Assembly (NCBI GenBank): GCA_017445925.1
Contig: JAFSRW010000073.1
Coordinates: 1 to 64,000, forward strand
Length of the DNA stretch: 64,000 nucleotides
Reading direction: 5' to 3'
From: Bacteroidaceae bacterium
Lineage (GTDB): Bacteria > Bacteroidota > Bacteroidia > Bacteroidales > Bacteroidaceae
A program made the translations under genes and the position numbers. The notes below the pieces were generated by a model. That model was given only the letters and a program-made list of their open reading frames with translations. It ran no database searches and was not told where the DNA came from. Below are positions 45,606 to 54,403 of the stretch, piece after piece. Each line of letters opens with the position of its first letter. Position 1 is the first letter of the stretch.

Positions 45606-47645
45606 ATGAAAAGATTATCATTTCTTTCCGTTCTGGCCTTCTTTGCCCTCCTTGGGCAGGCTCAGAACCCTTATCTCCCCCTATGGGAGCATCTGCCCGA
45701 CGGCGAACCCCGTGTATTTGAAGACCCCGACAATCCAGGCAAGTTGCGTGCCTACATCATCGGTTCGCATGATACACACTACTCTGAATACTGCGGAAAC
45801 GACGTCCGCATGTGGTCGGCTCCCGTTGAGGACCTTACCCAGTGGCGCGATGAGGGTCCTATCTTCTCGTATTACGTCGACGGAAGGTGGGATACCATGT
45901 ATGCTCCCGATTTGGTAGAGATTAAAGACCCTCAGACGGGCAAGAAGACCTATTGGCTCTATCCCCACTCTCGCGGATGGAGACGTGTGCCCTTGGTATG
46001 TAAGGGCGACAGACCCAACGGTCCCTTCACGCCTGTAAACCTTACCGAAGACGGTCGTGCCTGTGTGGAAGGTTCGATGATTGATTTCGACCCCTCTGTA
46101 TTCGTGGAGAATATCACCGATAAGAAAGACCCCGACTTCTCCAAGGGCTTCCGTGCTTACGTGTTCTACGGCTTCCAGCACAGTACAGCTTGCCAGCTCG
46201 ACCAGAACACCATGTTCTCCAAGCGTCCCGGCACAGAGCTCATAGACCCCTTCATCCCTGCCAGCAGCGCAGATGGTCGTTTGTTGGATAAGGCAGGCAG
46301 CGAGTATAAGGCACTCTACCAAGGTCAGAATCCGCTCGACTTCAACTTCTTCGAGGCCTCTTCTATCCGTCAGGTAGGTAACAAGTACGTGATGGTATTC
46401 TCGGGCTACAGCGGAAAGGAATATGGTCTTGGTAACACAAACTCCGCTTTGCGTTATGCCTATGGCGACTCACCCCTCGGTCCTTGGCGAAGCGGCGGTG
46501 TGCTGGTAGATTCACGCGGTGTGGTGCTGAACCAGGATGGCTCAAAGCTCATCACCACCAACTTCGGTCACAATACCCACGGCTCACTGCAGGAAATCAA
46601 TGGCCAGTGGTACGTCTTCTATCACCGTCCTCCACGCGGTTTCGGCAATGCTCGTCAGGCTATGGTAGCTCCCGTGAAAATTGAGTGGGACAAGAAGCCC
46701 GTTGCCAAGGGAGGAAAGGTACGCATAACGGGTTACGACCCCTTTATCCCCAACAACGAATGGACGGCAAAGGCATCCGATGGCAACGAATATACTGGAG
46801 CTGAGGTCACCAGCGAAGGTTTCCAGATTTTTGGCCTTCCACCTTACCAGTATTATTCTGCAGGTCTGGCTTGCTTCGTATATGGTCCCAATGCCAACAA
46901 CTGGATGCAGGACAACCACGACGTGTGGAACAACTCGATGGACCTTGCCGGCATTCAGAACGGCGGCATCGTAGGTTTCAAGTACTTCGGATTCGGCGGT
47001 TTGGAGCAGGATACTAAGGGCTGCAAAGCCTTCGAAGGCACGAAAAAAGGCGACGATACAAGATTCAACCTGTTCCTTACCCCCAGCGGTAAGGGTGCCT
47101 TCAGCATCCATGTGCGTCTTGACAATCCTTGGAAGGGCAAAGAGTTAGGTGTCATTGCCGTTCCTGCCGAAGCATCGAAGGAACCTATGATTTACTCTCT
47201 CAAGGCAGATGGTGTAGAAGGTCTGACAGGCAAGCACGCCATCTACTTAGTGGCAGAAGGCCCCGAAGTACAGCAGCCCGACCAGCAGCAGCGTCCGCAG
47301 TGGGGTCGCCGTCAGGAGCCTCAGCGCCCACAGGGTCTCTTCGACCTCCACGGTATTGGTTTCACAAAGGGCGGAACTTGGAGGGTTCCTGTGGTTCCGC
47401 AAGTTACCATCGAGGCCGACGGGAAGCGTCTGCAGTTGCCCGAGAAACCTCTCTTCACCAGCAACGCCAATGGTTACACCGAGGTAAGCAATTATCAAGT
47501 GTATGCTCCGCTGAAGGCTAACTCCAAATTGTCGGCCACTTCTGCAAACCCTGAAGTGAAGTTCGAGATAAGCCCCGTCACTGCTGGTCGGGCCACAGTC
47601 AAGGCCACCTATAAGGGAAAAACAAAAACGTTCCTGATAAATTAA
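45606..47645 (+). CDS. GH43-like glycoside hydrolase with C-terminal beta-sandwich domains
   Basis: 679 residues with a signal peptide (MKRLSFLSVLAFFALLGQAQ). Five-bladed propeller features: RVFEDPDNPGKLRAYIIGSHD at the N-terminus with an Asp expected to be catalytic, the middle Asp in TMYAPDLVEI, and Glu250 in FNFFEASSIRQVGNKYVMVFSG as likely acid. GH43 enzymes cleave arabinose- or xylose-containing plant glycans. Residues about 395-545 form a CBM6-like sandwich. A Gln/Pro/Arg-rich linker (about 557-575, EVQQPDQQQRPQWGRRQEPQ) is a low-complexity spacer. The gene is preceded by the tandem repeat and mini-hairpin array and followed by a strong terminator at 47714-47740. Confidence 0.88.
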   Translation: MKRLSFLSVLAFFALLGQAQNPYLPLWEHLPDGEPRVFEDPDNPGKLRAYIIGSHDTHYSEYCGNDVRMWSAPVEDLTQWRDEGPIFSYYVDGRWDTMYAPDLVEIKDPQTGKKTYWLYPHSRGWRRVPLVCKGDRPNGPFTPVNLTEDGRACVEGSMIDFDPSVFVENITDKKDPDFSKGFRAYVFYGFQHSTACQLDQNTMFSKRPGTELIDPFIPASSADGRLLDKAGSEYKALYQGQNPLDFNFFEASSIRQVGNKYVMVFSGYSGKEYGLGNTNSALRYAYGDSPLGPWRSGGVLVDSRGVVLNQDGSKLITTNFGHNTHGSLQEINGQWYVFYHRPPRGFGNARQAMVAPVKIEWDKKPVAKGGKVRITGYDPFIPNNEWTAKASDGNEYTGAEVTSEGFQIFGLPPYQYYSAGLACFVYGPNANNWMQDNHDVWNNSMDLAGIQNGGIVGFKYFGFGGLEQDTKGCKAFEGTKKGDDTRFNLFLTPSGKGAFSIHVRLDNPWKGKELGVIAVPAEASKEPMIYSLKADGVEGLTGKHAIYLVAEGPEVQQPDQQQRPQWGRRQEPQRPQGLFDLHGIGFTKGGTWRVPVVPQVTIEADGKRLQLPEKPLFTSNANGYTEVSNYQVYAPLKANSKLSATSANPEVKFEISPVTAGRATVKATYKGKTKTFLIN

Positions 47646-47713
47646 ACGTAAAAAAAGTTTAAGGGCCTTTGGCAGTTGGCTTCGCTAACCGATAACCAAT
47701 AACCCTTAATCAT

Positions 47714-47740
47714 AAAAAGGAGCCTCGCGGGCTCCTTTTT
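47714..47740. terminator. Bidirectional terminator between the GH43-like and M6 genes
   Basis: GGAGCC at 47719-47724 pairs with GGCTCC at 47730-47735; A-run upstream and T-run downstream, serving both convergent genes. Confidence 0.85.
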
Positions 47741-47744
47741 TTTC

Positions 47745-50243
47745 TTATCTGATAATCTTCTTTCCGTTAACAATGTAAATGCCCTTGGGCAGGTGAGAGT
47801 TGGCAGGTGACAGTTGACAGTTAACCTTACGGCCACTGAGGTCGTAAACAGCGCCAGCCGAATTATCAATTATCAATTGTCCATTATCAATTGAATCGAT
47901 TCCTTCCGGATCGTCCGGCAACAGCACTTCTACGGGGTTACTCCATTTGCTGTGGGCTTTTTCGTTTAAGGCACAGACGCTATAAGTGTATTGGCATTTG
48001 CTAGAGAGGTTGGTAAACTGGTACTGCGTCTGATCGGTCTCCACAGTGATGGTCTGGGAATTCTTTTTGCTGATTACGCCAGCCTCCAACTGCTCTTGGG
48101 TATAGCTACCATCGTACACACACACCTCGGAGATGTAACAACGACCCTCGCAGTAAAGACTCACCCAGAAGATGTTATCCTGTACAGCGGCAGTTACGAC
48201 ATAGCGGACAGGATCTTCAGTAAGCTCAAATTCGGTGTCAAGTTCAACAGTCTTCTCGTCGCCAACATAAATCATCAAGGGCTCACTGTCTGTTTTATAT
48301 TTGCGGGCAGTAAAGGCGAGGGTTATGCTCCCCGACTGTGCACTCAGCCAAGGAGTTACAATTTGTCCGTTGCTTCTGGCAGTCCCTAACTTCACCTCGT
48401 CCTGTGGTGTTGTAAATAGTTTCTCGCCATCCCATCCGGGGATAGCGGTATATTCATCCAAGGTGGAACTCAGGTCCGTGGAACCGTCACTTGTCATTCC
48501 GTTGTTAAACTTGCTGAAGTCCTCGTTCATTATGGTTAGCTCTTCGAGACTGTACTCCTGCGGCTCTATATCCTCGGCTGTGAGCTTTACCATATAGTTG
48601 GCAGCATTCTCTACCGCATTCCATTGGGCTGTGAAGCCGTAGGAGGTCACAGCTGAAGCTTCCGATGCCACAGGTGAATCTATCTTCATTCCGCCGTTAA
48701 ACATGAAGCTGATTTTGCCGTTTTGGTCCACGATATCCTCTATGGGCTTGCTCATGAACCTTTCACCGTCCGGATTGGGCGTGTAGAGTGTAGCGGCGGG
48801 GAAAGATATGTCGGTAAGCGCAGTATTCCCCGTCAAGCCCGGCCAAGTGTCGGTGTTATTGCTAAAATGCGACAAAACCGCATCGGCAGGAATAATTGTC
48901 ATGTGCTGAATATTGGTATTGTTAGTAGTGTTGCTTGACCATACTTCGGAATCAAAGAGCACATGTAGCACCAGCATACCCTTGGCCGGAGAAGAAGCGT
49001 CAAATCCCTCACCCTGACGATTCTCCAGCATGTAATACTCGTTGGGATTGGCATCATTATAAATAATGTAAGCCTCGGGTGACTGATATAGCGTCCCCAT
49101 GTCGGTTACCATACAAGGCTCGGAAAGCACCTTCGGGGTCAGCCATCCGCAGTACATGCGTTCGTAGCTGGTATAGGGAGCCGGGCAGTTGCCATTCTGG
49201 TTGCCAGCATAGGAACCGTAGTCCATCAGGTCCCATACATCCATACCGTAACGACCTGTACCTGTTGTATCGTAGAAGTCAGGGATACACATGCAGTGGC
49301 TAAACTCGTGGCAGGCTACGCCGATGCCGGCTGGTGTGTCGCCCGATGTACCATCCAGCTCACAGGATATGGCGTATGTGTCGATAGTTACGCCGTTGAA
49401 AGATACAGGCCCGTCACCATCGCCGTACCAAGCCTCTTCGGTAAGTGTACATTCATGGGGCCAGAGGGTATTGGCAGGGGCATAGGAATTTTCGCCATAG
49501 CCGGCATAGATGCAGAACACCTGGTCAACCAATCCATCGCCGTCCCAGTCGTACTTACTGAAATCCACTCCCATTTCGGCTACTTTGGTACAAGCCTCTA
49601 TCACCATCTCGGCGGGAAACATATCATAGCCATTGGTGTCATTTCTCCCATAGTAAGTGTATGACTTGCTTACGGTAACGGGGCCGTAAACATCAAAGGT
49701 AGGGTTAAACTGCCCGTAGCTGCACTCATAGAAATAGTCGTGTACGCTGCCACAGTTGTTGTCGGCCGAGAAGCCCTCCTCGTTAAAAAATCTGTCGTAG
49801 TACTCCTTCCCGTGATTTTCGTTCAGCTCCTTATCGGAGAAATTAACCAGAATCACCAGCCCCGTGTGGTTGCCGCTGATAGGATTGCTCTCGGCACCCC
49901 AATGAGCTTTTCTACGGAAACCTGGTTCTTGTCCATTCCTGGGATTTATGGACATGCCGCGAGCCTTAGCCCGTTCCAGTCGATGCTTGTTCCGCCGGGC
50001 AAGGCGTTCCTTCCACGTCTTTTCCAGTTTCCTGCGGTCGCTCTTCACATATACGCCCTCAGCATTGCAGGTATAGGCATTGTTTTCGGCATCCAGATAA
50101 AAGTGTATATTCTCATCGCCCACCAGCATCAGCTCTTTTTGTGTACCGTCGGCCAATGTGATGGTTTTCTTTACTCTCTTGGCGGGAACAGCCAGTATTG
50201 TAACCGATATCAAAAGCAGACAAACTGCCAGTATGTGCTTCAT
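47745..50243 (-). CDS. M6-family secreted metalloprotease with T9SS-type tail
   Basis: 832 residues with a signal peptide (MKHILAVCLLLISVTILAVP). A basic pro-region (KLEKTWKERLARRNKHRLER) precedes the immune-inhibitor-A-like catalytic domain. The zinc site is HEFSH (His312, Glu313, His316) with the third ligand in the following CIPDFYD, and a nearby GMDVWDLMDYG block. A C-terminal jelly roll and fibronectin-III domain follow. The end (VYDLSGRKVNCQLS...LPKGIYIVNGKKIIR) is a T9SS-type tail flanked by two satellite-encoded linkers: IDNGQLIIDNSAG before it (47861-47892) and CQLSPANSHLP within it (47787-47825). It probably degrades extracellular proteins and leaves through the SprA channel. Confidence 0.9.
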   Translation of the reverse strand: MKHILAVCLLLISVTILAVPAKRVKKTITLADGTQKELMLVGDENIHFYLDAENNAYTCNAEGVYVKSDRRKLEKTWKERLARRNKHRLERAKARGMSINPRNGQEPGFRRKAHWGAESNPISGNHTGLVILVNFSDKELNENHGKEYYDRFFNEEGFSADNNCGSVHDYFYECSYGQFNPTFDVYGPVTVSKSYTYYGRNDTNGYDMFPAEMVIEACTKVAEMGVDFSKYDWDGDGLVDQVFCIYAGYGENSYAPANTLWPHECTLTEEAWYGDGDGPVSFNGVTIDTYAISCELDGTSGDTPAGIGVACHEFSHCMCIPDFYDTTGTGRYGMDVWDLMDYGSYAGNQNGNCPAPYTSYERMYCGWLTPKVLSEPCMVTDMGTLYQSPEAYIIYNDANPNEYYMLENRQGEGFDASSPAKGMLVLHVLFDSEVWSSNTTNNTNIQHMTIIPADAVLSHFSNNTDTWPGLTGNTALTDISFPAATLYTPNPDGERFMSKPIEDIVDQNGKISFMFNGGMKIDSPVASEASAVTSYGFTAQWNAVENAANYMVKLTAEDIEPQEYSLEELTIMNEDFSKFNNGMTSDGSTDLSSTLDEYTAIPGWDGEKLFTTPQDEVKLGTARSNGQIVTPWLSAQSGSITLAFTARKYKTDSEPLMIYVGDEKTVELDTEFELTEDPVRYVVTAAVQDNIFWVSLYCEGRCYISEVCVYDGSYTQEQLEAGVISKKNSQTITVETDQTQYQFTNLSSKCQYTYSVCALNEKAHSKWSNPVEVLLPDDPEGIDSIDNGQLIIDNSAGAVYDLSGRKVNCQLSPANSHLPKGIYIVNGKKIIR

Positions 50244-50384
50244 TTTCCTAATCCTTTTCTAATTTCGGGGGGTAAAATTACGAATAAATAGGCGGAACAC
50301 AAAAGAAAAGTTCATTTTTCTTTCGTATTCCTCATCCAGCCTGTTCCCTTCAAGGAGTTTTCCCCCCCCGATTGGGGATAAGCA

Positions 50385-50666
50385 CTAACAAGTCGGCTTC
50401 CGGGTTTTCCTATACCTTTGCACAAAAAAGAAACAGAGTACAAGGGCAAATAGTACAACTGCAATCGTCAGCAGGAGATTGACATTTGACTGTTCCGTAA
50501 CCTCGGGAGGAATGGGAGAAATATCAGCAGCCTGCTGTGTATATCCCGAACCATCGGAAATAGTAATAGTCTTGGCAGTATCCTGAGGAATGGTATCAGG
50601 AAGAACTTTCTTGGGAACCCGAATTGTATCGGGTATCCTACGGAGAACGTCTAATAATTGTAGCAT
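50385..50666 (-). CDS. Small C-terminally anchored membrane protein
   Basis: 93 residues of unknown function. Residues 1-60 are soluble and rich in Asp/Thr/Pro; one transmembrane helix lies at about 64-84 (LLLTIAVVLFALVLCFFFVQR), with a basic cytoplasmic end. The start ATG follows the end of the 113-aa gene by 27 bp. Together with the MFS and 113-aa genes it appears to form a three-gene membrane operon. No known family was recognised. Confidence 0.6.
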   Translation of the reverse strand: MLQLLDVLRRIPDTIRVPKKVLPDTIPQDTAKTITISDGSGYTQQAADISPIPPEVTEQSNVNLLLTIAVVLFALVLCFFFVQRYRKTRKPTC

Positions 50667-50693
50667 AACACTTGATTTTTATAGGATTGATAT

Positions 50694-51035
50694 TTATATA
50701 CTTTGGAAGAATTGGCATAAAAGCTCTGCCAAAAGGCCTAAGAGGAAACTGATGGCGTTACATAGGAAACTGTATACAAAGGAGCATCCTATATCCCTGA
50801 TGAACAGATAGTACCACAGCGCCTCTATGAGAACAACAATCACTTCGCCACAGATGATGACAAGGAGGCTGCTGCTGATGTAGTTTACATAGAGGTTAAG
50901 CGGAACATTAGTTAGAATGTTTATGATGACCGATGCCACAAGCACTCGCCTCCTGCGCTCTCGCAAGAGCAATAGTACCGCCAACTCTATCAGAATGGTT
51001 GGAATGAGGGCATATAACAGAAGTTGCATCATCAT
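50694..51035 (-). CDS. Small polytopic membrane protein of unknown function
   Basis: 113 residues, four likely transmembrane helices (LLYALIPTILIELAVLLLL; VLVASVIINILTNVPLNLYV; LLVIICGEVIVVLIEALWYYL; LCNAISFLLGLLAELLCQF) and a basic loop RERRRRV. Its ATG overlaps the TGA of the MFS gene (ATGA), so translation is coupled. No family I can name. Confidence 0.65.
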   Translation of the reverse strand: MMMQLLLYALIPTILIELAVLLLLRERRRRVLVASVIINILTNVPLNLYVNYISSSLLVIICGEVIVVLIEALWYYLFIRDIGCSFVYSFLCNAISFLLGLLAELLCQFFQSI

Positions 51036-52000
51036 AACAGGTGTAAGGCTATTAAATATCCTGGCATCAAGGCTGCAGCAAGAAGTCCGAATGCCAGCCC
51101 TTCCCTTCCAGGAAGGACGATATTAGCCAGATACAGCGTAACTGGCATTGTACAGTTCACAACAAACAAGGCTGCCAATAAGACCATTGTACCCAGACCT
51201 CTGAAGAGGAAACAGACAGCAAGTATCACCATCACCAGTACAAGCATCCTGACGATACCCAGCCAATGGGCCATCCAGCCGCCAGCCATCTTTCCCAGCA
51301 TCGACAAAGCTCCTGCCATCAGCAGCATAGTACTATTTTTGGATAACCCTGCAGAAAAGGACTCGCTGACAAAAGAGCGCAACATAACAACTGCCATTAT
51401 AGCCGTAACTGCCAACAGCACAAACGCCGAACTGAAACGGCTAACATTAACATTGGCAGCATCGGCAGAGGCTTCCGGCTCATCAACGTTCAAGCAGGCA
51501 ACAGCCAAAAGACAGAAAGATATCAGCAACACATAAAGCAAAGTCCAGGAAAAGAACACCATTCCAAGCGAAAGGCCTAAGGCACCCGTCGCCACAAAAA
51601 CACCCAATGCACGAATGTCATTGTCTGTTCCTACTGCTACCAGCTTGCCGCCCCATACGTGGAACAGCGAGTTACCCACTCCCAACAAAGCAGCCACAAC
51701 TGGCATCCCAGCAGAACAGTATTCCACATTCATAACAACCGATGTAGCCAATACAGCCAAAGTGAGCAGCACAGCAGATACCAACAGCATCCAATGCTTA
51801 CGTTCCATCCGGTCTGCCCACATACCCGTAAACGGCTGGGACAGGAAGGCCAGTACATTATATAATAGGAATATGCCCAAGATATGTGTATCAGAGAAGG
51901 AAGAAGCCATCAGATACATACAGCAGACACATATCCCGTCAACCAACAGGTGCATAACGGAACTGAATCCAGTCATCTGATATACAGCCGGAACTCTCAT
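51032..52000 (-). CDS. MFS-type transporter, short form
   Basis: 322 residues, about ten to eleven hydrophobic helices. The loop 2-3 motif QPFTGMWADRMERKHWMLL fits the major facilitator superfamily. It is shorter than the usual 390-420 residues, but the frame shows no break and the end is coupled to the next gene by an ATGA overlap, so it is probably a real short member and not a fragment. First gene of the membrane operon with the 113-aa and 93-aa proteins. Substrate unknown. Confidence 0.75.
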   Translation of the reverse strand: MRVPAVYQMTGFSSVMHLLVDGICVCCMYLMASSFSDTHILGIFLLYNVLAFLSQPFTGMWADRMERKHWMLLVSAVLLTLAVLATSVVMNVEYCSAGMPVVAALLGVGNSLFHVWGGKLVAVGTDNDIRALGVFVATGALGLSLGMVFFSWTLLYVLLISFCLLAVACLNVDEPEASADAANVNVSRFSSAFVLLAVTAIMAVVMLRSFVSESFSAGLSKNSTMLLMAGALSMLGKMAGGWMAHWLGIVRMLVLVMVILAVCFLFRGLGTMVLLAALFVVNCTMPVTLYLANIVLPGREGLAFGLLAAALMPGYLIALHLL

Positions 52001-52018
52001 ATTAAAATTACAGAAAGT

Positions 52019-53032
52019 TTATTCTATAGCCTTTATTTTCTTGAACTTTTTCCACACCTTATCCGCCTTGTAAAACCATATAGATTCAGCAGGAACATGA
52101 AGGGTTATAGATTTATACTTAAGATATTCGTCATAAGAAGACACTGGTGGAACGCTTGCATAGCAGTAAATATCTTTCAGGCTGCAACAAGAGAAAGCAG
52201 AAGATCCTATCTTGGTAATGCTCTTGGGAATAGTGATGGAAGTCATGTTTTTGCAACCGCCAAAAGCACAGAAGCCGATTTCTGTAACACTTTCTGGGAT
52301 AAAAACAGATTTCAGATTGACACAGTTTGTGAAGGCCCATCTGCTTATGCAAGTAATACCAGTACCAATGGAGGCAGAGACAAGATTCCTGCAATCTCGA
52401 AAAACCTCTTCACCAAGGGTAGTCACATTATTAGGGATAGTGATAGACTTCAGGCCGCATCCATAAAATGCTTCAAAGCCAATGCTGGTGACACCATTCC
52501 CCAAATCTACAGATTCCAAGCCATAGCAATCCGAGAATGCCCAAACGCCAAGGGAGGTCACACTATTGGGAATGCTGACAGATACCAGTTTATCACAATA
52601 ACAGAAGGCTGCTGTGCCTATGCGGGTAACACCCTCAGGAATGGTGATGGAGGTCAGGCTACGACAACCACGGAACGCATAATTACCTATGGAGGTTACA
52701 GTCTTGGGGATGCTAACAGACTTCAGACCGCTACAATTACGGAAAACGGCATTGCCTATACGGCTCAGACTTTTGGGGAGGCTCACAAAGGTCAGCTCCT
52801 TACAATCGGAGAAGGCAAAATCATCCATGTCGGTCACAGCAAATCTGACACCATTATAAAGAACAGATTCCGGAACCGACAAAGCACCTTTGTATTTGTC
52901 GGGATTCTCAGTAACTACGGCCTCACTACCACCTACATTTAGGTTGTAGCAAATACCCTCTACATTTACTATTTCTGCGTTTACAAGTAGCGATGCAGAA
53001 ACCAACAGGACAGAACAGAATAGTCTTTTCAT
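52019..53032 (-). CDS. BspA-like leucine-rich repeat surface protein
   Basis: 337 residues with a signal peptide (MKRLFCSVLLVSASLLVNA). About ten LRR_5 (BspA/TpLRR) repeats of 22-23 residues follow, with the pattern SVTSIGNYAFRGCRSLTSITIP. BspA-type proteins bind host proteins or other bacteria. There is no T9SS-type tail, so how it is anchored is unclear. It has its own -7 box (53059-53066) and lies 18 bp upstream of the MFS gene; read-through is possible. Confidence 0.9.
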   Translation of the reverse strand: MKRLFCSVLLVSASLLVNAEIVNVEGICYNLNVGGSEAVVTENPDKYKGALSVPESVLYNGVRFAVTDMDDFAFSDCKELTFVSLPKSLSRIGNAVFRNCSGLKSVSIPKTVTSIGNYAFRGCRSLTSITIPEGVTRIGTAAFCYCDKLVSVSIPNSVTSLGVWAFSDCYGLESVDLGNGVTSIGFEAFYGCGLKSITIPNNVTTLGEEVFRDCRNLVSASIGTGITCISRWAFTNCVNLKSVFIPESVTEIGFCAFGGCKNMTSITIPKSITKIGSSAFSCCSLKDIYCYASVPPVSSYDEYLKYKSITLHVPAESIWFYKADKVWKKFKKIKAIE

Positions 53033-53058
53033 TTTTCTAGTATTGATTGGTTACGGCA

Positions 53059-53066
53059 CAAATGTA
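53059..53066 (-). promoter_or_regulatory. -7 box of the BspA-like gene
   Basis: TACATTTG on the minus strand, 27 bp before the ATG. -33 not clear. Confidence 0.55.
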
Positions 53067-53153
53067 CGAAGACTTTTTTTAACCACAAGGAAATCAGGTA
53101 AAAAAGATTAGAAAAAAAAGTTAAACCTTGTTGGTGGATATTACAAAAACCTA

Positions 53154-53161
53154 TATCTTTG
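53154..53161 (+). promoter_or_regulatory. -7 box of the YidB-like gene
   Basis: TATCTTTG, followed by a leader of about 70 nt before the ATG at 53239. A CTTG lies 23 bp upstream. Confidence 0.5.
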
Positions 53162-53238
53162 CAAATACATAACTATATAAGATAGTAAATAGTCAAGTTA
53201 TTCACTTTTATATTATAAACCTTTTAAATTTAGTAACA

Positions 53239-53703
53239 ATGGCATTCAACATTCAAGACTTCATCACCAAGCAGGTGACATCAGCAATGGGAAGCGTTGA
53301 CGTTCCCTCTGCAGCAAAGAACCAAGTACTGAATGGTCTCACAGAGTCCATTCTGGGCAGTCTGACGCAAACCGCCACCAAGGCAGGCGGCATTGACCAG
53401 CTGAAGAACCTTCTCACGGGCAAGACAGAGGCAGCATCAAGCCCCATCACCGCTCTGGCCACAAACATATTCAGCAAGAACATCCTTGGCTCGCTGGGCT
53501 TGGGCGATGGAACCAACAGCGCACTTACAGGGCTCATCCCCGTCATCATCGGTCAACTGGGCGGCATCCTGAAGGATCAGGACGGCGACGGAGACGTTGA
53601 CCTCAACGACATCCTTGCTACCCTGGGCGTAGGAGGTGGCGCAGGCTCCATTATTGGCACTGCTGCCAAGAGCATCTTAGGCTCCCTCTTCGGAAAGAAG
53701 TAA
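53239..53703 (+). CDS. Small YidB/DUF937-like protein with a calcium-binding loop
   Basis: 154 residues, no signal peptide. N-terminal amphipathic helices (FNIQDFITKQVTSAMG), a Gly/Leu-rich central part (LGSLGLGDGTNSALTGLIPVIIGQLGG) like the DUF937/YidB group, then one EF-hand-like loop DQDGDGDVDLND and a glycine-rich end. The DUF937 assignment is tentative and no function is established. It stands alone, with its own -7 box and a strong terminator at 53724-53755, and lies upstream of the sigma/anti-sigma pair. Confidence 0.65.
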   Translation: MAFNIQDFITKQVTSAMGSVDVPSAAKNQVLNGLTESILGSLTQTATKAGGIDQLKNLLTGKTEAASSPITALATNIFSKNILGSLGLGDGTNSALTGLIPVIIGQLGGILKDQDGDGDVDLNDILATLGVGGGAGSIIGTAAKSILGSLFGKK

Positions 53704-53723
53704 CGCGCTTCACTACTGGCATA

Positions 53724-53755
53724 AAAACTGCTACCTCAACTGAGATAGCAGTTTT
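53724..53755. terminator. Terminator after the YidB-like gene
   Basis: AAAACTGCTA at 53724-53733 pairs with TAGCAGTTTT at 53746-53755, with a second inner CTCA/TGAG stem and a T-run. Nearly identical in sequence to the hairpin at 55369-55398. Confidence 0.85.
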
Positions 53756-53881
53756 TTGGTTTAGCGGTTAGAGGTTAGTGAAAAGAAAAAAGTGGATTCA
53801 ATCGTAAAAAAACAATATGTCTGAAGTGTCTTATAGGTAGAAGTGCCCCTAAACGGGATGCACAAAATCAAAAAAACTGAT

Positions 53882-54403
53882 ATGCTTGAACAAAGAAAAC
53901 TTGAGGAGCTTTTCCGTCAGAACTACAGCAAGATGATCCATCTGGCCAGCGTGTTGCTGGGTGATGGCGGCGAAGCAGAGGATGTGGTGCAGGACATCTT
54001 CCTGAAACTGGCGGACAGCGATATTCTGCCCCAGAACAACAGCTATTTGCTGATGGCAGTTAGGAACGCTTGCCTGAACAGAATCCGACAGATGCAACTG
54101 CAACAGAGGGTGAAGAACCTGTTGCCAGTTGAGACTGAAACTGACCAGCAGACCGTTAATCTGGAACAACTGGAGGATATTGCAGCCTATGTGGATGAGC
54201 AGTTGGAGGAGCCGCATCACAGCATCTTCCGCCTTCGCTTCGACGAAGACCTGACCATCGCAGAGATTGCCCGTAGGCTTAACCTGAATCCAAATACCAC
54301 CTACAAGTATCTCACGCAAAGCATTCAGAAAATTAAGAATCACTTTAAACATGGTAATTATGAAAGAGGAAAAGAATATCCAGCAGCTTCTGGAAATGCT
54401 TGA
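53882..54403 (+). CDS. ECF-type RNA polymerase sigma factor
   Basis: About 173 residues. Region 2 (LFRQNYSKMIHLASVLLGDGGEAEDVVQDIFLKL) and region 4 (HSIFRLRFDEDLTIAEIARRLNLNPNTTYKYLTQSIQKIK) are both visible, with the linker between. I prefer the ATG at 53882 (MLEQRKLEELF), which gives a normal ECF start; an in-frame ATG at 53843 would add 13 residues. It overlaps the next gene by about 44 bp, which is strong evidence that the downstream protein is its partner (anti-sigma). Confidence 0.9.
   Translation: MLEQRKLEELFRQNYSKMIHLASVLLGDGGEAEDVVQDIFLKLADSDILPQNNSYLLMAVRNACLNRIRQMQLQQRVKNLLPVETETDQQTVNLEQLEDIAAYVDEQLEEPHHSIFRLRFDEDLTIAEIARRLNLNPNTTYKYLTQSIQKIKNHFKHGNYERGKEYPAASGNA

Noticed and set aside
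51032-52000. The short MFS gene as a frameshifted pseudogene
   Set aside because: The reading frame is unbroken and the ATGA overlap with the next gene indicates an intact end; no continuation of the family was seen in another frame.
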